A stretch of DNA of 64,000 nucleotides from Eupeodes corollae (Eukaryota; Arthropoda; Insecta; Diptera; Syrphidae). Positions 34,415 to 43,594 of the stretch are shown in pieces (positions within the stretch are counted from its first letter, which is position 1; every line of letters begins with the position of its first letter). Under the pieces are notes generated by a model. It saw only the letters and a list, made by a program, of their open reading frames with translations. It was not told where the DNA came from and did not search any database. Made by a program: the position numbers and the translations under genes. The stretch covers positions 9,707,118 through 9,771,117 of the forward strand of contig NC_079149.1 in NCBI RefSeq assembly GCF_945859685.1, read 5' to 3'.

Positions 34415-35505
34415 TTTTTCGAATCGAAAAATTTGACATTTTTCGCGGTTTCAAAGTCTCGAGAAGCTTAATAAAAGACTGTAAGAAAGATGCCTGGGTG
34501 TTCGGAACACAATTTTTCGTCAAGAACCAGTAAAGATACCAAATTCAAAAAAAATTCAAAACATTAAAACTTGTATAAAGGACCTTTAAACAAATGTGGT
34601 GGTTTTTTTTACTATAGACAATTTAATAAAAAAATGACAATTTTGGTTGACCCTAAATATCTCACCAGCCAACATGGCTGGCGACTTCAATTAAATTGTA
34701 ACTTTATATTATGAACGTGATACCAAAAAAGTATGATTTTGAGAAAAACTAACGAAGTTTTTTTACAAATACACACACAAAAACTGAACAAAGAGAATCC
34801 AAAATGATTTAAACGACATCTGCAAAATTTTGGAGAAAAATCGAAACAACGGTATATTTTTCAAAATCAAAAAGATAAAAAAATACTACTTAAAGTTGGT
34901 AAAAACTGATTTTAGACTCGAATATCTTGCAAAAATTAACTTAACTAATATTATTTTAAAGAAAATATTGAATTTAAAGTTTATTGAAATTTTTGGAAAA
35001 ATCCAACATCGATTTTTTTGAACGTCAACAGATTTGAAATTTGGGTTTCGATTCGCATATTTTGGGAATAATTGAATGTATTGACTTTGAAGTTATTTAA
35101 TTCTATGCAAAATTAAGTTGTTAACGAACGATCATGTTCTTTTAGAAAAGTCTAATCGATATTTTTCATAAGAAATAAAAACATTATAAAAAATAAAATT
35201 AGTTTTCGAATACATTTTTCGGAAAAAAAAAACAAATATTGAAATCGAACTTATTTTATCATATGCAAAATATGATTTTGCTTACGTTCATTAAATTTAA
35301 AAAAAATTGACAACTTTTTAACAAAACATAAAAACCTACAAAAACAACAAAGAACTGAAAATAAATGGTTTTCGAGTATTATAAGAACAAAGAAAGGTAT
35401 TGACTTAATATTAATTGTTATTAATGCGTTAACGTTTTAGAAAAATCGACAGACGGGCACTGATGGGAAGTTATCAATGTGGGTCCCATCCCAGACTCAT
35501 TTATA
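34415..35505 (+). repeat. ATR repeat family, near full-length copy (copy 9)
   Basis: It is collinear with copy 2: GAAAAATTTGACATTTTTCG and GTCTCGAGAAGC at the left, AGAAAGATGCCTGGGTGTTCGG, TTTGGTTGACCCTAAATATCTCAC, GAACGTGATACCAAAAA, internal units (AAGTTGGTAAAAACTGATTT, TCGAATATCTTGCAAAA; GGTTTTCGAGTATTATAAG), then the end block GACAGACGGGCACTGATGGG ... CATCCCAGACTC at 35446-35505. It carries two small open frames by chance (34830-35021, 35463-35654). Confidence 0.75.
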
Positions 35506-36442
35506 ACTTTTCTTTCAGAATAAAAAGCCCTATGACTCGCTATAAAGCTTTAACAAATATATGTTTGAAGGTTTTGGGTTTTCGCTTTCCATTTGTATTG
35601 AAAGAGAATCCGATTCTGTGTGAATTATTGAAAAGACTATCATTTCATTGGTGAACTTTAGCACGTTTTTAACATTGTTGTTTTTTGAAGTTCACTCAGA
35701 AATACATTTCTCCTTTCAAATATATGGTTCTTTTGCGACTCTATGGATGCATAGCGTGCTTAACTATTGCAAAGTTTTTTTTGTCAGCACGCTTAAAGTT
35801 CTGACTGCAGCTGCAGTACTCAAATTATAACACATTGCACTAAAAAAAACAAACTTCAGGTGTTAACACATTGCACGGGTTCACATTCTATTAAAAAAAA
35901 ATATGTCAACTATTCAATTTTTATTAAATATTTTAAAGGAGATTTCGTACGTCTATCTATACAAAAGTATATCACAGACATTTGACACCATATCATCCAA
36001 ATCCAAAGCACTCCAGCTGAGCAAAATAATTTCCGTTCTTTCATTTTCTTTTACTTTATATGAGTTATTCGAATCCTCCCCCTGATGGATGAAAATTAAA
36101 AAATTATGCATTGAAGCGTCCATTTCATACATTTTACACACATGGTGGTAGCATGCTTCTAAAACTAAACCTACCCTTAACTAAACATACAATGTAAATG
36201 TAGTGATGGGTTTAAGGTAGAATTTTGTTTAACTTTTGTCTTTTAACGTGACGTGAAGACTACCCTCACTACAACTATATGACATTAGAAAGGGTATGTT
36301 TTTCGCAGTTCACATTACAAAGATCACGATTACTCCCGTAAGTTTTTATACTCACCTGCGCTTAACATGGCTATATTATGTACATAACGGTACATTTCTG
36401 CCAATAAGTGTTCAAAAGTTGTGACTTGTTGGGAGTACAAAT
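35506..36442. other. Unique DNA, no gene recognised
   Basis: Includes a CTGCAGCTGCAG-like word at about 35803-35815 and a repeated ACACATTGCAC word (35830, 35866). Overlapping frames on both strands at 35903-36141 are not convincing. Confidence 0.4.
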
Positions 36443-36476
36443 AAATCGGTTATTTTAGAAACAATATTAGTCAGCT
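36443..36476 (+). repeat. Left terminal inverted repeat
   Basis: It pairs with 38738-38774. Shared core: ATCGGTTATTTT, AGAAACAA, A and AGTCA, with one one-base indel and three mismatches by eye. Confidence 0.8.
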
Positions 36477-36595
36477 TTTCACAAAAATTTCTCATTTTTG
36501 AATAGTTATTCGTCTTTTGAAGAGATACTACACATGTCAGACCCCTGAGAGTCCGAAAACTGAGTGTAATATTTCCTTGTTCCGAAGATAAACAA

Positions 36596-36614
36596 CATAA
36601 GTCATTGACTTATG
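36596..36614. repeat. Perfect 19-bp palindrome inside the left end of the transposon
   Basis: CATAAGTCA, T, TGACTTATG. The preceding AACAACATAAGTCA repeats the inner part of the right TIR, so this looks like a subterminal TIR-derived site, possibly a second transposase-binding site. Confidence 0.85.
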
Positions 36615-36673
36615 CTATTTCTCCACAAAATTGTTTTACCTTGTAAGTTTAAATTTCGTGTTAGGTGAAAAAA

Positions 36674-38356
36674 ATGGAAGAATGTGAAGAAGTGTCCACT
36701 ATAAACCCCAAGAGAGAGAGGGGCGTACAAAATCTTAAATTATACAAGAACGAAATAATAAAAACATCTAGAATAACTGGCAGTCAATATACAAACTCGA
36801 AAGGAAACGTGGTAGCTGATGTAACACCCGAAGTAGAATGCATGTATGTTAAAAATTAGAAGCTTTATAGGGAAGGATAATCCCAATCATGTATATTTTT
36901 ATAGATGTAAAAAAAAATGCCTCAACAGTTTGAATGATTCTTTAAAATTAGAAGTTTTCACCAATATTATAAGCTTCACTTCGAAGAATGAACAGTTATT
37001 TGCAGAGTTTCATCTCTGTTCAACCTGTTACCCAAAGGAGGCGTCGAAAGCCTGAAGATCAGTTACCTAGGCCATCAAGAGGACCTACTTACTCGTACGA
37101 GTTGACAACTTCTGTGGGGAAATTCAAAGTTTTGCAAATCTGGGTTTATCAAAGCGCATGAAATAACCGCTGGACGCTTCAGAAGACTTTGTTCTCTTCT
37201 TGCAACATGGTAAAAATCCTTACGAAAAAAGTGGAAAAAATGTTTCTGGAAACGCAACTCCAGGTCATGTCATTGATGCAATAAAGAATCATATCAAATC
37301 TTTTCCAACAAAAATGGAGCATTATACATCTGGTGTACGCCATTATTTGAGTGTAAAATTAAACGTCAAGATAATGTTCAAAATGTTCCAACAGGATTGT
37401 CTAGTGTCTAGAGTTTCCATATGTTAAGTACAACACTTTTATTACAAGATGTTTAAGGAACAGTTCTCGGTCTCCTTTGGACGTCCTCAAGTGGACACAT
37501 GTTGTACGTGTGAGGAGCTAGAAGTAAAGATAAAAAGCACTTTTTTGAACGATGTGGTAAAAAGGACAGCAGTTGCTGAAAAAATACTACATCTAAGACG
37601 GGCTAATAAGTTCTATTCGACCATTAAGTCAATTCAGGAAAAATTACAGTTGGATGAAACAAAAAATATTGGCGGAATATGTATTGACTACATGAAAAAT
37701 CTTCAAATCCCTTGTATACCTGTACAGGAAACGTTCTACTTAAGGAAACTTACTGTTAGCGTATTTTGTATACACGATCTTCGAGATAACACCGCCACTT
37801 TTTTTTGTTTAAAATGAAGGGACCGCTGGAAAGGGCCGAATAAAGTGTGCTCTTTTTTAAATCAATATTTTGAAAGTAACATGAAGGATGTTCAGGAGTT
37901 GCATATTTTTTCAGATGGTTGTGGTGGTCAAAATAAAAATCACACAGATTTTTGTCATCTTTAGTAGCTTTAAAAAAGTTTAAGACTATTTTCCTTCAAT
38001 AGTCTTACGAGGACATTCCTTTTTACCATGTGATATAGAGACTACGCAGTCCTAAAACGTAAGATTGTAAGAACAAATTCACAGTCATTTTACCAAAAAC
38101 GGCTGACATCATCGACTGCAAAAGCTGGTGGCTACTCTTTTATAAAAGAAACATGCTTTCAATGGAGTCCCTTGGAAGACATGTGGCTAGAGAAAATAAG
38201 TATACGTTTACTATAAGTAAATTTACTCAGTTTTCCCACTCGGATTGTTATGATAAAACAGTTGTTGCGAGAGACTTTATTAACGGTTTTACAAGTCATA
38301 CATTTAACCTTGGAAACCTTCAAAGAGATGAAGAGATGAAGATATTAAGAAGATGA
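36674..38356 (+). pseudogene. Broken transposase with SDGCGGQN motif (DUF7869-like)
   Basis: The likely start is the ATG at 36674 (MEECEEVSTINPKRERG). The reading frame then shifts near 36850 and is broken at 37053, near 37130-37200 and at 37428 and 37815. Recognisable blocks are AGRFRRLCSLL and QHGKNPYEK (37165-37225), HYTSGVRHYL (about 37325), FGRPQVDTCCTCEELEVKIK (37475-37533, with a Cys cluster), LRRANKFYSTIKSIQEKL (about 37605), CIHDLRDNTATFFC (about 37770), KGPNKVCSFL (about 37830) and FSDGCGGQNKNHTDF (37908-37950). The last block plus the upstream HDL(R/K) are what I know from a family of insect and crustacean uncharacterised, transposase-like proteins (DUF7869-type), where the SD of SD-CGGQN is probably a catalytic Asp. 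From the sequence alone this is a one-gene element; the family name is from memory and moderately sure. Confidence 0.7.
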
Positions 38357-38737
38357 ATGACATCAAAATACTAAAATCGTATCTACCAGGAGACGTTAAC
38401 ATTCAAGAGTACTATGATGAGATTTTCGCTTGGCCAACTTGCGAAAAGGATTCGATACAGATCAATAGTATTTTCTTTATATTTTTGTAAGCATTTTGTG
38501 TTGTGTTTAAGCTCATAATAAAACAAAAGTTTCACCAAAAAAGTTTGTTTATTTCAGAAACGATATAGTCAAGCTACTTTAAAGGCTTAAAAACCGGTTA
38601 AGACTCAAAAAAAGACAAACAAATTGGCGGGTTTTAAATGCATCTTAAGCCAAATTATAACTTTGCATGCTCAAAATGTTGAGTGTTGTGGAATTTTATC
38701 ATATAAAACAGTTTTTTGTTGCTCCTGAAAAGTTAAT

Positions 38738-38774
38738 GTTCATTGACTTATGTTGTTTCTCAAAATAACCGATT
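38738..38774 (-). repeat. Right terminal inverted repeat
   Basis: Reverse complement of the left end at 36443-36476. The inner part (GACTTATGTTGTTTCTC on the plus strand) also matches the palindrome region at 36586-36605. Confidence 0.8.
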
Positions 38775-38823
38775 CAAATTCAAAGGAATTTCTAAACTAA
38801 AATGTCTGTTTAGTTATTTATTG

Positions 38824-39153
38824 AGAGAAGAAGATATAACGACGAGCTGCACGGGCTGTACAGCGACACTGACCTAGTTAGCAGAATCAAAGTCCAACGG
38901 CTTAGATGGCTAGGTCCTGTAGAGCGAATGGACATCAGCGCTTCAGCCCGGAAGGTCTTCGAATCCAATCCCGAGGGACGGCGCAGTAGAGGAAGACCGC
39001 GACTCAGGTGGCGCACCCAGGTGGGAGAGGACCTCAACCAACTTGGCGTGCGGAATTGGAGACAGCTAGCTAGGGACCGAGCTGGCTGGAGACGCTTGTT
39101 GGTTGAGGCCCAGGTCCGCCCCGGACTGTAGCGCCACCTTAAGTAAGTAAGTA
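38824..39153 (+). mobile_element. 330-bp 3' fragment of a LINE with target-site duplication
   Basis: A short, well-preserved 3' end of a non-LTR element. A 12-bp direct repeat AGTTATTTATTG flanks it (38812-38823 and 39154-39165), and the 3' tail is AAGTAAGTAAGTA (39141-39153), a TAAG microsatellite tail. The severe 5' truncation plus intact flanking duplication show a single target-primed insertion. High G+C and intact coding mark it as the youngest LINE insertion in the window. The family is not represented elsewhere here. Confidence 0.92.
38826..39131 (+). pseudogene. LINE C-terminal domain, intact but 5'-truncated
   Basis: One frame is open from 38826 through the stop at 39129-39131 (about 101 codons), reading YNDELHGLY, IKVQRLRWLG, VERMD, GRRSRGRPRLRWRTQVGEDL and LARDRAGWRRLL. 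This Arg/Trp-rich tail follows the RT domain in many insect LINE proteins (Ingi/R4/RTE-type C termini) and is often mis-annotated as an isolated host protein. The N-terminal endonuclease and RT are absent, so it is not functional. A Met at 38928 is an internal codon, not a start. Confidence 0.88.
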
Positions 39154-39165
39154 AGTTATTTATTG

Positions 39166-40685
39166 TTCCATGAATACCCTGAAGTTCATAGTTTGTCGGT
39201 TTAAACCTAAAACACAACTTAAACAAATCAATTTTAAAAGAAAATTTGTTTTTTAAACTTGAAAATTGAGTTTTAAAAATCTAGAACCGTTTTTATTAAA
39301 AAAAAGTTCTTTTAATTTGATCAAATTTTGATGTAGTGGGTGTTTTATTCTAGCTGTAAAAGAAGTTTTGATGGTTATTGTTTATGATTTGACAGTTGCG
39401 AATGGCAAAATGTGTTGACAGTTGAGTATGTCAAAAAGTTTTTAAATTTAACGTCAGTTTAACGTCAGAACAACACTTTCAATGTGTAGAAAATTACTCT
39501 GAAAAAAAAGTTTATCGAATGGACTATTCAACTCGTTATCGTGGCGGACGTATTCCGGAAATAGTGGTTACAAAATAATCGTCATGAAGTTTACTATCAT
39601 TTTATAATAATCGGCATTTTTTCTAACAACATGTCTTGAATTATTATTTGAAGTTCTTAAGCTTTTAAAAAAACACCTGATGTACATAAGTAAAAAGATC
39701 CTAAGCAAAGGTCAAGGTACAATGTTTGAGAAGAATCCATTTAATTTAATAAAGATTCACTCTGTGAGTGAGTCCTTCAAAATTTGTAAGATTATTTTAA
39801 GGGGCTGACTTGGGCTACAAAATGTACAAATATAATTAAAAGTACTCGAGATACTGCAATGATAACAATATTTTTAAGCTGTTTTAAAAAGTGGTGGTAG
39901 GTATAAAATATTTTAAATGATAAAAAGAAATTAAAAATTTGATTGTTATACCAACTGAACTTATGTCCGACGCACGTTCACATAAGGTATGGGTTTAAAA
40001 AATGTGTTTTTTATTGACCCAAGGGTTACGCACAGTATCCTGAATCCTGATGTGGTACACCATTAGAGCATCGTGCGTAGAAGTCAAAGGGATGTTAAAA
40101 AAGGGTGATGCTCTTAAAGTTGAACCCTAAATGAACTTTTTCTTTCTCAATCTTATAAAAGAAATTGTTTGTGTTGTGGATGGTGTGATGCTGTCGTAAA
40201 ACTTAAGATGCAAATTTTCTTAAATTTTAACCGACTCATAAATATAGCAACGTATTAATACGTGTGAAAGTAAATTTCGTCATTTCAGATCTTCCAACAC
40301 TTTTGTTTCTTAAAAAGCATAAGAGCATAAGCATAAGAACACATTATGTAGACATTGTTCGGCAGAATATTAAAGGTAATCGTGTCGGAAGTAATAAAAA
40401 AACAGTCGTCAGTCACATCACTTTGTTCCCAAGACTTCCATCTTGTGTTTTGAGTACTTTTTTGTACTTCTGCAATTTGCAAAACTTTGTACATTAATAT
40501 TGGTAATTCTTTTTGCAAATTCCAAAACACATAATACGACTAAAAAAAGTGAAATTCCAATATAACCATGTTTGGTTTCAAAGTAGAAAAGCTATATTAA
40601 AAAAAATCTACATTCTTTTATTTTTGTGAAAAAGTGTAAAGTCGCTTATATTGGTAACTTATTGATGGTTTAATAAATAAGAACT
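39166..40685. other. Unique DNA, no gene recognised
   Basis: Contains paired GACAGTTG words (39391, 39418) and a repeated AACGTCAG (39450-39470). No domain was identified. Frames at 40264-40497 (plus) and 40285-40530 (minus) overlap and are probably chance. Confidence 0.4.
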
Positions 40686-41370
40686 TGTAGTTTAGGTTAG
40701 GTTAAAGTGGCTGGGGATTTAGAATCCACGCCCATAAACTAAAAGAAAAGGCCCATTGTGATACCACATGAATCTGGAGAATTACTTCTTACTAGTCGAA
40801 CCATTTTGAGCTTTTTATAAAGTGAAGAAGATATTTGATATCCTTTTTAACTAGTTCATTCGGATTATCAAAAGAGTAGTCTCCCAGATGAAGTTTGCGT
40901 CGTAGTAAAAGAACAGCGCAAGTGCAGAGAAGGTGAGATATTGTCTCCTCTTCTTCTTCGTCCATACAGCTCCTGCAGAAGTCATTTAAGGCTACACCAA
41001 GTCGTATTGCGTGTCTGCCTATAAGACAGTGTCCCGTAAAGACACCAATTAGGAAGATAATATGAAGTCTGCTTTAAGATAACAAGTCTTTAGAGCACTT
41101 TAGGTCCTGTGAAGGCCATATGAGTTTTGTGAATGCGCTTGTTGGTAAATTGCGCCACCTAGAGTTTGCTATCGCAATGTAGCTATCGGTATAAATATCT
41201 TCTCCCTTTCAGGTAAAATAGGCATGACGGTTCAATTTTTAGCTAGTTCATCGGCTCTAAAATTTCCCGTGATGTCTCTGTGGCCCAACATAGTTGAATG
41301 TTAAATTGCTGCGCCATCTCCATAAGAGACGATCAACAGTCGTGGGCCGTTTGAGATTTGGTTGAGAACT
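40686..41370 (-). mobile_element. LINE-C: 3' remnant with RNase H and zinc knuckle (R1/I-like)
   Basis: On the minus strand, GHRDITGN and ADELA (about 41289-41245) is the C-terminal RNase H motif; EDIYTDSYIAIANSRWRNL, KLIWPSQD (about 41200-41105), then TGHCLIGRHAIRLG, DFCRSCMDEEEEETISHLLC (about 41035-40925) and DIKYLLHFIKSSKWF ending at a stop near 40796. The C-x2-C-x(9-12)-H-x3-C knuckle preceded by LTGH...GRHA is typical of R1/I-group LINE C termini. One stop (about 41074) and a frameshift (about 41235) break it. The 3' untranslated end reads CCAGCCACTTTAACCTAACC on the minus strand and stops at about 40686. Confidence 0.85.
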
Positions 41371-43590
41371 TGAAATTATTACGAGTTTAAATTGTGTGCG
41401 GAGGGGGGGGGGAGTTTTTTAAATTTATTTCATACTAAACTTCAACTTAAAAAAAAATCAAAAATCGCTTCAAAAACTAAGAAGACAATATTGGAATTTA
41501 GGATTTCTTAAAAAAGCAAGCAAAATCTGTTTTGGTAGGTGTTTTTCCAATAAAAATGTTTAAGAATTTTCAGAACAATTTGATTTGAGTGGTCATATAA
41601 AATCTTGTTTCTTTAATGTTCTATTCTGTAAACGTTCTGAAGTGACCAATTCTTCAAGAAAAATGTTTAAATGGATATATTACTGTGTTTCGATTTGAAT
41701 AGGACTACAAATACTGATCAAAATTTAAGAAAAAATTGTTTCACTTATTTGTGTTGTAATTTTATAAAATACAAATGACAGATTTCTGCCAGAAAAATGT
41801 TTTGTGGGTTTCAATCAGTAAAATTTGATCAACAAAGACCGCTTTAATAATATTCCAATGATGAAAACAAATGATGGTTTTCTGACTGACCCCTAAGACC
41901 GTTTGAAACTTGGAATAATAATAGGAATAAAATGGGCTAACTTCACGCACTCGTTATACCAAACAATTCTTACACAATATCTCAAAAACTTTATAAATAC
42001 AATTTTTTTTTTATAAAAAACGGCTTCAAAACTGAAGTTAAAAAAGTAGCGTATGTTAAAACGAGTACATAAATCTATTATTTAAAAAAAAGTTATTTAG
42101 TAAAGGTACCCACGAGCGTATTTTTTGTAAGCAGTATTAAACTGTCTTCCCTCAAAGCCGATGGGATTCAATTTTTGTGAACTAAGTAGTAGACTATTTA
42201 AAGCTTAAATTTGAATCAATCATTCAACAAATCCAATTACTACTTAATCTTCTGCTTGGCTACCTACCTAAAACTTCCGTTTGGACTTTTACTTAAAGTT
42301 TCAATACTGTTGGCAGCAGTATGCTTTCAAAATTCATCAACATCAACAAAAAAAAAGAACAGGACATAAAATGTAATTACACTGTGATAATGATAAAGGA
42401 CCTTATTAACGTGGCATCCTTTTTTCAAAATAAAGTAGATACCAGACCAACCACGTTCCTCGCTGACTTTGTTTTTTATTCATCTTCTTCGTTTTCCTTT
42501 TTTCGAATCTTATTAATAAAAAAAGCAAATTATATTCTCCACCTACCTACCTATAGATACTTTCTGAGCAAACATAAAAGTTAAAGAAAAAGTGGAAGGA
42601 AAAACATAATGTAAAATGGTCGATACAAGGAAAAATCACCCTCGCACTTTTAAATTCAACACTTTGTTCCTGAAATTCCATTAAATCCGTTTTTGTTTGA
42701 AAGGTGACTGAGATATAGCTTATAATTAAAAATAAGTTGAACAAAAAAATACAATTTTTGAAGTTTAATTGAATATTAATCCATTTTACGTGAAAAAGAA
42801 GGATGCTCTGTCGATGATGATGAAAATGATGTTTCAAAAATTATGAGTGATACAAAAAAAAACGCGAAGTTACGATACAAAATAAACATATATGTACATA
42901 AGTTATGAATTATGTACATACATTTATATGCATATTCATAGATAGGGAGTATAGGTAAAAATTGAAGAGCGAATTTTATTGATTTTATGCTTTTTTTATC
43001 ACTTTTTTTAACCTCTCTCTGATTTTGCGATTCAATTGAATTATTACTCTCTGCGCCACTTTAATGCTCATTCAACCAAATAAATAATTGCAAAAACAAA
43101 AATATGTAGGCCAGTGAACGGTGAAAATCCATAAGTCATATATATGAACATACATTTTCAGGTTTTATTAAAATTAGAAGGAATTTAAAAGCTAGCTAAC
43201 AAATATTCATTGAGAAAGCTAAATATGAAAAAAAAAATAGTAAATAAGTCTTCAAAATATGTTTTAGCGGATAATTCAGCGTTAATCAATTGTTAATTAA
43301 TAGTTACACAGAACAATTTTAAAATGTTCGTTAAACTTTTTTATGTTTTTTCCTGCTTTAAAATCTTGGTATGAAATTAACGAATAGTTCCAAATTTGGA
43401 TGTTTAACAAATTTGTTGTTTCGCCAATAATGAATCATTAATTAAGGGTCACAATTTTTCAATTTGTTAAAAAATGTGTTTGATGTTTTTTTTAATTAAA
43501 AATGTAGAAAATACATATAACACTGTAAAGGAGAAAGGAGGCATTATTTATGAGTTAATTAAAATTAAAAAATGTATTAGTAATTCAGGA
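41371..43590. other. Unique AT-rich DNA, no gene recognised
   Basis: A run of about ten G lies near 41402-41413 and ACCTACCTACCTATAG near 42540. Frames at 42321-42584 (plus) and 42547-42837 (minus) are A/T-run products. Nothing else was supported. Confidence 0.4.
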
Positions 43591-43594
43591 AACA

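Larger units (their letters stand above)
36443..38774 (+). mobile_element. 2.3-kb DNA transposon with inverted ends and a CGGQN-type transposase
   Basis: The left end at 36443 (AAATCGGTTATTTTAGAAAC, then AATATTAGTCAG) is matched in inverted orientation by the right end at about 38738-38774 (reverse complement AATCGGTTATTTTGAGAAAC, then AACATAAGTCAATG). That is about 32 bases of terminal inverted repeat with a few differences. CAAAT stands just outside both ends (36438-36442 and 38775-38779), a possible 5-bp target duplication, with a one-base uncertainty at the left tip. The plus strand carries one decayed transposase gene. A 19-bp perfect palindrome made from the inner TIR sequence lies at 36596-36614. 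The copy is dead, but its ends are well kept. Superfamily is not assigned. Confidence 0.8.

Noticed and set aside
38928..39131. Isolated small Arg-rich host gene
   Set aside because: The frame extends upstream to 38826 and is bracketed by a 12-bp target duplication and TAAG tail; it is a LINE 3' end.
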